A stretch of 64,000 nt of DNA from Melanocharis versteri (Eukaryota > Chordata > Aves > Passeriformes > Melanocharitidae), in contig VZTG01008989.1 of assembly GCA_013397845.1 (NCBI GenBank), positions 1,202,573-1,266,572 of the forward strand, in the 5' to 3' direction. Positions within the stretch are counted from its first letter, which is position 1. Each line of letters starts with the position of its first letter. Under the pieces are notes generated by a model. It worked only from the letters and a program-made list of their open reading frames with translations. It was not told the origin of the DNA and did no database searches. Below, in pieces: positions 12,601 through 27,600 of the stretch. Both the position numbers and the translations under genes were made by a program.

Positions 12601-15600
12601 TATAACCAAGATGTGAGACTATTCAGCTACTGGAATGTACAGTTTAAGGCCTTTCCCCCCCTCCCCCAGTCTAGGCATTTTAAATTTTATTTTTAATGTC
12701 ATCGGTTTTTGAATAGATAAGCATGGCAAGCCTAGTGTAATACTGTCCCTCATAGTCCATGTGTTGGTTCTTCAGTCCCTCACCTTTATTGGGGGTTCAT
12801 GCTGCAGGTCCATGGGAGGGAAGGAGGAAGGAAGGGAGGAAGGAAGGAAGGAAGGAAGGAAGGAAGGAAGGAAGGAAGGAAGGAAGGAAGGAGCAGGGTT
12901 GTAAAACAGACTTTGTTGTGTTCTTCTTCCCTTCTCTCACCCCTGACACTAGAAATCCATCTGAGGAATTTCTGCCCTTCCACCATAGCACACTACTTTT
13001 TCATTCATGCCAACAGTTATCTCTAGCACTGGGTTATGAGCGAGATCAGGAAATTAGTATGACAAAACCTTTTTGGGTGGAGAAGGAAAGGACAGTGTTG
13101 GAAAGATTTGTTTGGTTTGTTTTAATCTAGGGGAAGTTTTTGATTAGGGTTCGCAACGTGGCCTGAGAAATACTTGTGCAGTACATTTCAGGGAGATTGG
13201 AATTGGCGATAAAAAGCAGGAATTGTTAAGAATAGTGGCTTCAGTACTGGTTGGTTGAGAGCTTGAAGAAATTAGCGATGCAATTCTGTGAATCTGGAAA
13301 GGGACAAGGGAAGGAAAAAAGAGAAAATGTTTGAAAACACTACTCCAAGTGCCCAGGACTAGCTAAACCTCTGTAATTCATACTGTTTACCAGACTACAG
13401 AGAGTGTAAATTTAGGGCACTATGACGTGGCTACCATAAGCAAAAATCTGGACATGCAAAACAGCATTGATAGTAACACTGATTCTATGCTTGTTCATTT
13501 TTTTTAAGTGAAGTCTTGCATTGGAATGATTTTTGAGCTGACTTTTGTAAATTGGATAGTCTGCATTTCAGAAATTCTTAAATGCTTGATTTTTTTTTCT
13601 GAGGGTTGGTTTGTTTGGGGGTTTTTAAGCATCAAGTAATTAGATGCACAATTCCTGAAGTGAAATTTTTAATTTAAGGGGCATCTTTAGAGGAGCTGAG
13701 CAGGGTTGACGTTAGGGACTAGGAAAGCCACTTGAACTATTATATATAAACAATTTCTTTATGCTAGATAAAAAGTCTGGAACAATGGGCTGTAAAAGCT
13801 CTGCATCTGATGGTGGGATGACTCCATTGCTGTCAGCTTTCAAATAGACATCAAGGCCTCCCTATAAAGATTTTGGCTCAAACCCTGACACAGGAAATAT
13901 CAGGGCACGTTGGGAGGTGAATCATATTAAGCACTGCCTGGGTATGTGGCAGTGTGACAGTGCTGTGAGGCTGAGGTAGCTCGTGCAGGTCCCCAGGCTA
14001 TGCCACATGCCCCAGAGCTTCCTGAGCTGCCTTGGAGCAGGAAGGCATGAGCCTGTTTGACAGTGTTTTCCAAAGACTCTTGTACTTACATTTTTGGTTG
14101 CAGTTCCCCACTCCAAACTCATGTTTATAGTACATAATTGAAACTCTCTTTATTTGTTCTGATGACTTGTCATTAAGATACTAAAACTATATTTTCTTGG
14201 TTTGTTTCTAAAGCTGAGCAAACAAGTCATCATGAAGTGCCTCCTAGTACTTTAGAATCCTGATCACAGCTGATTCCAGCTGTTTAACTCATGTCAATAC
14301 TTGCATTTGACTTACTGATCCAATTCTGTCTTTTTTAGGTGGAGCCTATCCTTTGGTAAAAGAGTGGTTTGTCTATTTTGGAAATCCTCTCGAGAAACCG
14401 GACCTGATACAACCTGTACAACCTTCTGTTACAGGTAGAATAAAAATGTGTATAAATCTAAACTGAAGGGATCACTTCACTATAACGAGGTTGGGCAATC
14501 CATCATATGTTTGATATAGAATTGAGGATGACTGTGGAGAGCAAGGAGCTAAAGAACTGCATGCTTGTAGTTGCTTTTAATTACCCTTTGTAATTATAAT
14601 AGGATTCAGCTTTGAGATGCATGTTATTGCTGTATCTTGTTAAATCCAATGCTAATTCAAACATCGGTTCTAAAACGCAAACAACTTCTTAGAGGTTCTA
14701 AATACTGCTCTGAGGCCACGATAAGTGGTGTGTAGGGCCATATTAAAACTCGTCCATTAAGCTGTTTGACAGAATGTGTTAATGAGAACAGTGGAGAATC
14801 TAAAAAAGTAATTTTTAGATCACCTCTGACAACCCAAGAAGACATTCTAGCTTATAATTAAAAAAAAAAAAATGATTAGACTATCTGTTTCTGTGAAGCT
14901 GTTTCTACTCTGTTAAACCTTAAGTGTTTTGTGTGGTTTTATCTTCTTCCCTTTGGTAAAAAACACATTAATGAACACTCTTAGTGAAATTAGAGTTATG
15001 AGAAATGTGTTATATTTATGAGGAAGTATCATACATTGCAGTGAAGAGATTGAACACTGTATATATATAATTGTGTATATTATGTGTGTGTATATGTATG
15101 TGTGTGTATACAATTGTATCATGCAGTACAAGTTTAGGATGGGAAGTAGACAATTTTGTTGTGTCAGGGGGAAAATTGTTCTAGGTGTTCGTTTGTCCAT
15201 GCAGCTGTGGTCATCCTTGTTACCACAGCTCTCTTTGTCATCTGCTATCAAATGGATCAGCAGCTCAGAGGTTTTTCTAGTCTTTCATATGAAAAGTTAC
15301 TATCTAGTCAGCTTTTGGAGGGTAATTACCAGAAGATCTTCCCTCGGCATCCAGAGCCTTCTGTAGCAGTCCTTGTGCTGATCTGGTCTAAATCCAAATT
15401 CAGAAGCTGAAATGCAGGCACTTTCTTGTAAATTTATAGTAAATTTTCTTTAAAGGTATCCAAAGATTGCACATTTATCTTCATATTTGAAACTCATATT
15501 TAACAAGAGTCTTTGAATTCAAAGATGAAGGAAAACCAGTTGCTTTTTAGATATAGGCCTTTTCAAAATCCTTTTTAAAGGACTGTTTGGAAAGAAATAG

Positions 15601-18600
15601 GTTTTCTAGACAAAGTACAAATGATTTTTTATTTGATATACAGTACTTTGACTGTCCAGTACCCCTGACACAGTATTAGGAGAGTGATTATCTAATTGGC
15701 TTTATGATAGCATGAAATAGCTGTGAAATTTTCCAAATGGAACATGAATATGTAGAGTAAAAATTGATCAGTCCGTCCTGTGCAACTGTTTTATTTCAGC
15801 ATGCAGTGGTCTGGGAACATGCTGCAAAACAAGGAAACAAAACTCAACAGAGTACAAACCGTACCTATGTAGTTACATTTCAAATTGTCTGGCAAATATA
15901 CCGTATTTCTTGCTGTGAAATTTTCCATCCCAGATAGTATACTTCCTTCCTCCCTTTCTGGAGAGGAATCCACTTAATCTCATGTACTCTGGTTCTATAG
16001 CTCTGCAAACATGCAACACATAGAACCCACCTTCATGTTGACAATAAACAGGATTTTAAGTGTGTTTGTTTATAGCAACCACATAAGTGGAGTTTGTAAA
16101 AACAGAATCTTCTCAGATATTATCTTTACTAACTCAGTAATGAAAGGCTGTTCAAGCAGACTATTAAAAAATGGGAGGAGGACTTTTAGTGTTTATTTTT
16201 AGTGCTCTGTTGTCATTCCTTCAGCAGACAAATATTTTTCTAAAATTTTTGCAGTCCATATTTGTATGCCTTACATTCGCTCATGCATCTTTGATTTTCC
16301 ACAGCATGGCTTTCTAATTCACCAAATAAGGTTTGCAACAGCACATCACATTTTTCAGACAGGGATCATATTTAGAGCTAAATTTAAAGTTCTTTTAGGA
16401 AGTTAGAGTTCAAGGCTGTCAATCAAGATCAGGTTACTCAAAAAGACAAAAAAAATTTACCAAAAACCTATTCGAAACATCAAAACTGCAATTAATTTGG
16501 AAAGGCTCTTTATCTTTCTTGAAAAAACTGATAACCTGATCAAAACTAATTTAGAGCTGTACTGAAAATATATGGAAAATCCTGACTGTTTTCCAGTTTG
16601 ATTTAGATTAAAAAGTCTAAAGAAACTTGAACTTTGAACTGTAATGTACATAATGATAAATATTTTAAATTTTGCATTGATCTTAAAAAAAAATGGAATT
16701 CCTACTAACTTTTTGTGCATGTATAAAACAGCAGAAATGCCTTGCATCTGGAAAGGTTGCAGGTGATAGATTGAATGTTAGCTTTTTTTAAAAACAAAAT
16801 ATCGAATCGTAAAGGCAGGATGGTAAGTAAGATGGTAGCTTAAAATAGGTAAAAAAATACAGTATGTATTAGCTATTTTTTTTTATTTTTGAGGGACAGT
16901 CTTCTGAATTAGCATGTATGCTTGCTTGCATTGTCTCTGTCTCTTTCTTCCTTCTGGAATGTTTCTGTTCAGTTGAATGAATATGATCATGGTTTACACA
17001 CATTGACAGAGCTGCACTGATATTGATAAGTGTCACTAGCAAATCAATTTTGTTAGAAGATCCATGATCCAGGAAAATACTGTTTAACATCCATATGTTG
17101 TGAACATAGCAGGTATATTTGATGCACGTGCGGTTTATATGGAACAGAAAAAGTTCTGAAATCATCACTGGAATTGTACAGATTCTGCTGTTCATTTTAT
17201 TTTTGAAAATGCATAGGATATTGTAGCTTCGCACCACAGAGTTTGGATGTACTTTCAGTGTTCTAATCATTGCATCTTCTGTGAATATGTTTAAGTTCAA
17301 AATGCTGTCTCTGTCTTCAATGGTCAGATTTAATTGGCATTTGAGTTTTTTGGCCACACTTGTTGAGAAGTTACTGTTGAGTGTTCCTAGCAAGTACATT
17401 TTTATAAACTTATTTTTATTGTTCGGTATTTACATGAACATGTAAAAATGAAGAAGTGTTAAAGTTCTATTACTGGTGTTATAAAATAAAATTTAAATAG
17501 TCATTACCTCAAATATAAATGAACAGTTATTGTTATACATTTATATCTGTACACACAATAATGATGAGTTTAAAGTTGGTACAAGTGTGAGGATCACCTT
17601 TGTTTAAGTGGTGAGTTAAATGATATCATGGAATTAATGCATTCCACAACTTTTGCATGTATTACATACCCATAAATGGATTATTGAAATTCAAACAGAT
17701 GAAATAAGTGTTTATGTAGTCCCTTGAAATGCTTTTGTTTCTCATGCTGCTTTCTATATGACAATGGCATTAAATGTGCGAGTATAAAGGAAAAAGGTAG
17801 AAAGTGATTTGGTACATGCTTTTTCTTTTAACTTGTGGGTTGTCTGGTTTTGTGTTTAGGCAAGTAGTATCTCACCTCCATGGAGATCTTTTTAAAGCTC
17901 CTCTTCCTGAGGTTCCTGAGGACTGCAGTTCACATAGTGCTGAATATGGTTTTCACACAGTTTTGTTGTGCAAACTTTGCATGTTGAGAATAATAATATT
18001 TGCATATGTTTGAGTAGTTCATGGGAAATTGTGGTTCCTACAACCCCCACAGATAATTTTATCATTACTAGTCTTTATAGTAAAGACGTTTCAATTAGGT
18101 ACATATGTTTTGGTGTGTTTTCCTTTTGTTACTCAGTTTTGGGGTTTTTTTTAGGTTAATTTAGTAAATATACAGACATGTTCAGAAAATAAAATACTTT
18201 TCCTGCCTACCCAAGTAAATTTCTGTTTCAGAAATGTTTTCTAATTACTGTAAATAATGTAGTCAGGATGTACCTAAAGCAGAGAACAGTTTGAGGGTCT
18301 GCTGTAGATGAATCTTAGATCTGCTTTTGACTCCATGTATGGTGGGAGAGTCATTAAACTTCAGGATATTTGTTTCTTTGTTTTGCTTATCTTTCATTTG
18401 ATATAATAGATTCGTCTTGGGTATTACATGGAATTTTATTACTTGAAGAAGAGATCTTTTCAGAAAAAAAGCGCCTTTTGTTGGTGTGTTCCAAAAGGAG
18501 ACAGCATCAAGTTTTCTTTCCCAGAGTTAATAACTCATAATTTATCAGTACCTCTTTTTTCCAGGCACAAGTAGATGTTTCTGAAAATGAAAGAAAGTGT

Positions 18601-21600
18601 TTATGGAAGAGATGTCTTGAATTATTTGTTGAGCTCTCTCAATATAGATCTATAATCTTGAATATTGACGTAGTTAATGGTTTTACTCTGAAGAAAGAAG
18701 GATTTCTATTATTAGGTATGCCCCTGGATGCAAGAGAACTTTCCTTTTAACTGATTCTTGGCATATCCCTTCGTATGCAGAAACCATCAAAACTATTTGA
18801 GTTTACCCATGTACAGATTGTCTCACACATCAGCGTTGCTTAGCCTCAGTCAGAAATGTTGGCTCTGTTTTGGTTTCATATGTGTTATATTTGATTTTCT
18901 TCCTGGAAGTCAGTGTCTGCTGTTCTTTTTTTTTTCTTAAGGCAGCAATTACCAATATCAAAACCCGTAACGTGAGTCTTTCTATGTTGTCTGTACTACC
19001 CCACTCACAGCCACTATTTGTGTTATCTCTTACCTGCATTTCTACCTCCAGTCAAGCAACTGTTATTTTTTCTTAATAGTACATTTCCCTTATAAATAAG
19101 GTTAGAAAATTATGGATTATATGATAGCAGTTCTTTTTATGGTTAAAACTTTTGACAGGAGAGTTAGTATTAAAAACAGTAAAGGAAACATCCATCAGGG
19201 AGATAAAGAAAGAAAATACTAACGTTTCTTCTAGTTTCCCCCTCTCCAAAGAATTAGTACCATTTGGTTAATGGGCTTTCCTGGCTAAATAAACATCATC
19301 TATTTAGATTTCAACACCTTGTCACTTTAACCATTTATTATCACCAAGTGTTCCTAACTGGTCTGCAGCTGCTGTATGTCGCATAAAAAAGGAAAAGGTG
19401 TTACCAAATGTAGCTTAATTGGTCCACATTTAAAATTCACACCTCGTTTTATTTAACTACAGAAGCAGCCGTACTTTATGGTACGATTCTGTCTTTTATT
19501 GAGATTCTCAGGCATAACCAGTTAGCTGTTCTGTTATTTCACGTGCATCAGTGTTTATTTTGATAACAGATTAAATGTAATTTAAATGAGGAGCGAATTT
19601 TGCATTAGCCCACACGTGTCACAAGCTGGGAGATGGCAGCATGGGGTAAATATTAAGGATTTAGAGACAAGCGTGAATGATACTGGAGAAAGTCTGGAAA
19701 GATACATTATTCATAACCGATGACAGTTCTTTTGTGTGTGTTTGCAACAGTGTTTCATACAGTAGCCTAGGAAGTGAAAAATGCCAGATCGCCTTGGTTT
19801 TTGTTCCCAGGCTGGAACGTGCTGCAGGGGAGTCAAACCCACACAGTGCCTCGTGGAGAAGGCGTGCTCACCACCGAGTGGCACAGGTGTTCATTAAAAC
19901 AGGTGACCACGAGGGAGACGATGTGAGCATCCTTCGGGGACCCCTGAGATGTTAACTCTGGCAGAGAGAGAGAAAAACAGATCTGGTCATTCTCTGCTGA
20001 ATCGCTGTTTTATGATGAAGTGAGCTTCATTTAGTGCTGTTGATCCCCAAGGGAAGGAACACGCAGGCAAACTTTACCCTTGCATAGGTTAAATGCCTGC
20101 TGTCTCAAGGTTGTCTGTGTTATTGTAAGGATTGAATTCAGTCCACTCTGCTTAAACATGCCTGTATTCAATAAATTTTGTTAAAATTACAGGCTATATT
20201 TTTTGTTAATTTTTTTTTCAATTGCAAGTTTTGTCAAATACATTTTATTTTTGACTCTGTGGTCCTCGCAGGTGCCAAAAGCAGATCAGTCATTTCCTTT
20301 CAGATTGTAATGAGGTAGACATGTTTTATCTTGTTGCTGCCAAAATAAAATAATGGATTTCTCTTGTAGGTGGAACACCTAATTTGAAAACACTGTGGTT
20401 TGCCAAAGGGCCTGATGTGGAAAAGCAACGGTATAGTACATTTCTGGCATGCTTTCACCTTCAAGATGAGATGGAAGAACTCCAAGCTCTGGAAGCACCT
20501 GTTGCAGGATTCTGCTGCTTGCTGGCCTATCTTATGATGCAGGTAAGAGGGACAGTTGCTTTTTCCTCAGCTGTCAGGCCTGATCAATGCAAAGGACAAA
20601 TAAACTGGTTTTTGCTAGCCTGTGCTGGGCATTTCTCTTAATCCTTACTGTAGGCATAGCTGATCAAATATAATAGTACTGCATTACAGTATTTTTAATT
20701 ACTCCACTTAACGTGCACCATCCTGTTCAAGAAATACTTGGGGTTTTTAGTAGCTAATCATAACTCTCACATGCCCATGACAAAACCCCTTGGGCAGTTT
20801 AGCAGACAGAGTATAAACTGAGGGATTTCCCCTGCTCTTTGGGACCTGTTTGCAAATAAAAGTTGCTCCTTTTGTGTTTCCTTTGTGTCATCAAAAGAAG
20901 ACATTCTCTCAGGTGACTATGCAGACTGTGCAAACAGACAATATAAATATTTAGTCAGCTCTCACTACGTTTTCATGCCGTCTTGTCAGCCTACTAATTT
21001 TCAAGCCAGAATTGAGGATATGGCTCTTCTCATTAAATTCTGAGTAACAGGGGATCATTAGGTAGCACTTCTGCTATAATTCCAAGTACTTGGCAGCCTG
21101 CAGACTACCTTAATTGTAATAAAAAGGGACACAAGATGAAATACAATATTGCTTCATTATTTACTTTTCTCTTAGGTATTTAATATATTGTCTGTACTTG
21201 CCACATTTCAAATGGTGATCTCACAAGCAGATTTTCCTCTCTGAGGATGAGCAAATTATGCTTTTATCTAATCTGATAAGCACTGCTTCACTTGTACTTC
21301 AACTGAACTGCATTTTGTCTTTTGTTTTGCTTTTTTAGACTTCACTTTCCTCAATAACAGATTTGTACTGGTGTGTGATACATGAAAACAAGTTCTCCCT
21401 GACTTTTCCTTTCATTTCCCTTCATGTGTTTATTCAAACTTAGATGACATATTGAGGAAGTACATATGGGAATTACACAAATGATCCATATCAGTCTTTC
21501 TTTTTTCCTTTAATTTTTGTATAACAATACAAATTGAAAATTTTTCGAAGATAATACTTACTAAACATAATTTCATGCCTTTCAGTTTCAAGCCAGCAAG

Positions 21601-24600
21601 ATATATATCATGTACCTACCTTTTAACATACTTGAAGTGTTTTTCATATTTGGATATGAAAATGCAGTTTCATTTGTCACTATTTCACTTTTTGAGTTAT
21701 TCTGTGCACCGTTTCATAGCATGATAGCTGAATTATTTGAGAAGGGTTTCTTTAGTGGGATTAAGAAGAGCAGTAACAGAATGGAACACCTACAGAAATA
21801 TGGATTTACTGAACCTTGATGACAGGATATTAATAAAATAGAAAAAAAAATGCTTGTCAGGAGAATGGTTTTCAGAACTTATTATCCAGTGGCCACTGTT
21901 ATAAACAGAGGTGAAACCAGATTTGCAGCTCTTGCTTTCAACAGGAGTAACAGCAGAGAGATCGTGCAAACGGCTCAGTTGGATGGAAGGTTTTTCGTGG
22001 CAGTGCCAGTTTCTCAAGAACTGCCCCATTTTCCAGATTCTCTTTTGCCCTCGAAGTTGCACGGTACAATCTACCCTGGGAACCAGACTGAGGAATCAGT
22101 TTGGAGTAAAATGTTTTTCATTGCTGAGATATTTTAAACTTTGGTTATTTCTCTGATATTGTCTGTTTGTTCTCCTGAAATGTTTGAGAGGAAAACATTA
22201 GGGTAAGAGTGTCAGTAGCCATGCTTTGAGCTGGCCATATTGCTTCCATTTGTTTTATAGCTGAGAAAACAAAGCTTGTCTAGCTGTGATCTGACTCTTG
22301 TCTTTACTCTTTAGCCTTAATTTTTTTTTTAGAGAAGGAAGGTGATTTTTTTCCTCAGAAATTATTTAAGTTGAGAAAATTGTAAGTTGCCTTGAAACAA
22401 GCCTCAAGTCTTCCTTCAGCTCATGTGGGGGAGAATAAACTTATTAAAAATTTCATTACTTATCATTTAATCTAAGCTAAAAATTAGGGTTTTGCAGGAA
22501 CCAGCATACTGACCAACCCATCTGGCTTCCTTAGAATGTATGTGCAAGTATTTAATGAAAACTTCAGATGCGTTCTTTTTAAAGTAAGAAAAAAAATTCC
22601 AATAAACAAACCTTAACTATATAAAAAAGTGTTGATATGAAAAATATTTTTTTCAAGGGTACCTTTCAAACATTCTCCAAATTAAGAACAAAAATAGTGA
22701 AAAAATTACAAAATATTAGGTCTGTCTTTAAAGTTGGGAAAGGAGTGAATGAGTTCAAATCAAACTGTGAAGCCTCCAGAGAAAGGGGGAATTTCTCTTT
22801 CAATCTGTAACAGTTTTGGAATAAATCCAACAGTGGAATTGTGATGACTCACCAAGTTTGATTATTGAATAAAATATTTCTCTAATGAAATGTTTTTACA
22901 TTCATAAGTGTTTTTGGCTGATCTGCTCTGTTAGGGGCGTTTTCTTGGTGTTGCACTTGCACGCAATCTTTGATTTCCTTTTCTTAGGACAAAGTTGTGC
23001 AAGTATTAAGAATTGTTTTGTAGATAAAAGTCACTTTTTCTGTTACTTCAATGTATAAAACATGCAGGTTTAGTAAACCTCTCTTGTTGCTGCCTACACA
23101 AAGGTGACACCTGACTTGAATTACAGGGTAAAGTAGGGCCATTATCAGATCTTGGCAGACAGGTGGAGTTAATGAATACCAAGGAGCATTTTGAAAGCTT
23201 AAAATGTTTCTGATATCCCTCACGTTCTTGTGCTTTATGCAAGATTTAATAGCATCATAGAGGGGCAAGTATTTTACAGTGGGACAAGGAGTAGGGCCTG
23301 GTTTAAAAAAAAAAAAATCTGAATAGTGGTTGAATGATTTTTATCCTGAGGAGGAAAGAATGGGTCACTCCTTCAAAGCAAAAAAATGAATGACATAATT
23401 ATAGATGGCTTCTTAGGGGTTTTTTTTTTCCCTGTTGATTTACATCAATACTATTTTTTTAACTTTTCTCTCCATTTTATCTGTCACTAAGTAGAAACTC
23501 TTACTGGACTGAAATGGAATATACCAATATTCCCCCAAAATCAAGCTGTTAAAAGGAAGGCAATGCAGAGTTTTAAGCAGCCTCTTAAGTGTTCTGTAAG
23601 CCCACAATGCACATTTCCACATTTTGCAAGAGAAACCTTTCCTCGAGTTCGGGTTGATAAGGCATTGTGATACTTTATGGATCTCGCTCTGGGGCTCTCT
23701 GTGTATCCTCAACAGCTGAAACAGATACGTGCTTTTGGTGCACATGCATGATCTATAGTGTTTTATAAGAGGAAGAAAGGATCAGAACTCAACTGGTACT
23801 GTCATGAAATCATCCCAGCTGCTCTCAAGGTGCTCTTTTTCTTCTGAGCTGATCATGTGACTCTGCAAAATCTCAAAACATTTTTTCACAGCAGAAAAAG
23901 CACCCATTCCCCCTTTACTGATAGAAGTGAGCTGTTGCATAAATTTAGAATTGTCATTTCTGTTTCCCCACTTGAACATTTTAGGTTTTAGTTGTGAGTT
24001 TTCCCTGCTTCCATATGTAGCTTTAAAATCTGAAAGAAATCAAATATGTTTTGATAAATCCTGAAATTTAGGCTAAAATAGGTAATTGAAATATTTTAGA
24101 ATATTTTTGAAATTTCTAACAGCTAAATGTGTAAGCATTTTTTTAAAAGTCCTAGTAGTCATTGTGTCTGTGGCTCATCGAGGTGGTTTTTATCTCGTGC
24201 CTTGATTATGAAGGATTTTTTTTTTTAAATTTCCTTTCTTTTACTATGCTTGATGTTACAGAGAGGGAGAAATTTCCTGTTATTGAGAAACTCCACGGGA
24301 GGTGGAGAAGGGAATAAATGAAGGGTGGGCATTTTGTATGGTGTGTGGAAATCCATGTGAATACGCTCTACACAAGCGTTGGGGTATGCACTTCATTCAA
24401 GCTGGGAAAGAAAGTATTTTGTTCCCTGTGTGTTTTCCTAGACGATGCATTCATGGTGCTCATCATTACATGAGGTCACTGTTCTAAGTTTGATGTGCTT
24501 GAGCAAGAGGATTCAATTTTCAGAAGCCTCCTCTTCAGAGCCTTCAGATAATGTGTTTATTTTTTTCATCTGTTTTAGGTCAGTAGCCTCTCTCTGGAGG

Positions 24601-27600
24601 ACTTAAATGCATTTCTGGCACTTATTCTCTGCCTCAAAGGGAAGTCAGCAGCTCAACTGATAGGCCTGCAGGTATGGACTGAAGTAATCGTGTAGCATAA
24701 AATATTCATGGTAACATTGTGATAAATGTTTTGGGGGTAAATCGTTCTACGTTAATTTTTTTGCAGGTATAGAAGCTAAGGGTCATGGTAAACATATAGG
24801 CTTTTAATGTGCTGCATTTCATGTGAATACTTATATTTGTTAATCACACAAAAAAATTTAAATGGAAGAGACATTTGCTAGTGGTTGCAGTCCTAGAGTG
24901 AGCAAATTAGTCCCAGATTTCTTCCTTCCTTAGCTTCCAAACTTCCATCTGATGAAAAAATTGGTAATGGTGAATCCTGTCTTACAGCATTGCTTCATTT
25001 CTTTTACTGAGGAGGATTTTGGTTTTGGACATAGGTTGTATGAAAATCACTAGATTAAATTAAATTTTGCGATTACTTCTTGAGGGAGAATACAGGTTTA
25101 TACAGTATAAACCTTACCAGAGAGAAGTTACCTAATGTGACTCACTGCAGTGAAAACCATTTGGATTACGCTGTTCTGTAACTTTGCAGAAGTTCTTTTA
25201 AGTATTTTATATATACTCCATGCAAATCCGTTTTTTCCTTTCTTATCGTCTTCCTTTCCACATGGGGATTGAAGGTTCCTAGATGGTTATTGCAGAACAA
25301 CCATTTAAATAGGTCTTCCTGCATATGAAATCATGCAAGAGTATTTTCAATTTGGTAGCCTGAAATTGTAATGAAAGTATTAGCAGTGTACAGCACAGAC
25401 TCCACATCAGTTGCTATTTGAGTTGTGAGTTTACGTAAAACTAAGTGGGAGAGGGATAGAAGTGGTTAGAACCTTAACATACCTTCATTCTGTAAATGTT
25501 GCTTATATTTCCAATAAATTCACTGTTTCTTTGAACAGTCCATGAGAGAATTTTGAAAGTACTTTTAGTTGATCTCAAGGTAACACTCCTGTAACTATCC
25601 ATTTGTTTCTAGTACACAAGTACCAAAATAACAAAACCAATGTTATTCCAGTTCCATTATTTGATTCCTTATGACAAGTGAAGTCCAGGCTCCTGTGAGT
25701 TTTTTCAAACTCATCACAAATTTGATTTGTAGCTGACCATGTAACAAAAAGAAAGCAATGAAATGAAGGCAATGTGAAAAACAGCAGAAATGTAGGATTT
25801 ATTTCTGTCAGAAACATTACTGCACATGGTGTTGCACTCAGCATTGGGAGGATCAGTACTTCATCAGGTCTGCGTGGCAGTCATTCAGCAAAAGCATAAA
25901 GGAAACCAAGCCTAAGCAGGAAGTGTTGAAACAGCTTGTTTATAGATGCACTTACAGGGATTGTTACGTAAGTTTCTAAAGTGCTTCGAAGCTTATTCTG
26001 CTTGAATTAGAGGTCTTTGTGTGATTCATTTATGTTGTGGCTCTTTGAAAATACAAATATGCATCCAAACACTTAATATTAATCGATGTATGCTACTTAC
26101 CAGCATTGTACTGATTGAAAGTTGTTCACAAAATTTTGTTACTTACCCACAAAGCTTATGGCAGGTCAGTTGTGCACACAGAAGTGCATGAAGGGTGAAG
26201 CTGGTCTGTCACTGTGTCATGTATCACTCTGTGAAGTGGACAGAATGCTGTTGGAATTGACATCTGCATGCCATTGGCAAGTCCCTTCCAAAGTTATGTC
26301 ACTCTGCTGCTTATATAAGCGCTTCAGGCACTGTCCCACAATGCCTTCTGCTGTGCTAGAAACCAACAAAAGATTCATGTAACATAGCTGAAATTTTTTG
26401 TATCAGGCTACTTTGTAGATCAGCCCCTTGTCTTATTCTATCAAAATTCACAATAGTGCCATTGGTAATAGTTTGAGCCAGAATAAATCCTTCTGAAGGG
26501 AATAGTGAGGAAAGATTTTGGTCTCTTTCTCTTCCGAGATTGTGAATACATAAATAAGAGTTTCAGAACTTTCCCTTATTGCCTTCAAATTAACCTCTTT
26601 TCCTGTGTTTTGATGACCTGAATTTCCCTCTGGAAAAAATTTGCTGTTTCTCAGTTGTATGTGTATCTGTGCCTTGTCAAGCTGTATCAAGAATAGTGAA
26701 CATAATAATGTCCTGGGAATTTTCTCTTGAAAGGGCAGGAGACTAAATAAATAGAATATCTTACACAAATATTCTAAGAGTAATGATCAGTAAAGTAAGC
26801 TTTCTGAGAATTATCATTCAAGCATCTAATTTTCAAGATCCCATCTCAGAATAGCTTAAACTGTTTTTACTCATCACTGTGTTTATTTAGTCGTTTTACA
26901 AAATTGAGTTATGCTCAATAGAGTTATTGAGTTATTTTCATATTTAGTGAATAGGGTATCAGTAGGTATTTGACAGCTGAATTTTCTAGATATTTGTGTT
27001 TAAAATCAAAGGATCCAAGTGCAATGAATTACACTAGTACATAGTTGATTAATAAATGGAGTTTACAGTAGGAAATCAGGAATAGAGTTTGATCTGTTTA
27101 CCACATGTTTTATTTTCCATTGAAAAGTTAAAAGTGATCCCTAGAAAAAACTTAATCACAGAGCTTCCAAGGAAGTTATGGTAAAATTAGTGAGCATCTG
27201 CAAAATTTTATGAAGATATTTTCTCATTTGCCATTTTGGACTTAACATTATAGTATTATTTAAATGCAGACAAAAATGTTTATTTCTTGTAAACAGTTCT
27301 GTGAAGAACACTAATTTGATAAAAAAAAGAATTCTCTCTTTCTGTAAAGAGGTCCATTAGCAAATATATGTTTTAACAGAAGAATACTTAACTTCCAATG
27401 TGAAATATGAGAGAAAATATAAATAGAGCCTGTTCTGATGGAATGAAGAGAGCGTTTCAGCCTTCACTTTCAAATCTACTTTCTAATATGCTGTCCATAT
27501 TTCATAGTTAATGAGATCCATAAACCCACAAGTCTATGAAACAGAAATGTCTATGGTTTGAATAAAGTGGGTTAAAGCCATAAAAAATATAGTTTATCTC

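Larger units (their letters stand above)
14435..20369 (+). other. FAM120B: FAM120B intron after coding exon 3
   Basis: AT-rich sequence with a short TA/TG microsatellite (15058-15111), an antisense 176-codon open frame (16869-17399) and a locally GC-rich patch at about 19790-19960 of unknown nature. No exon of FAM120B is missing here, because the flanking exons join in phase. Confidence 0.8.

Noticed and set aside
12759..13130. Open frames rich in KEGR or FLPS repeats
   Set aside because: They are translations of the GGAA microsatellite.
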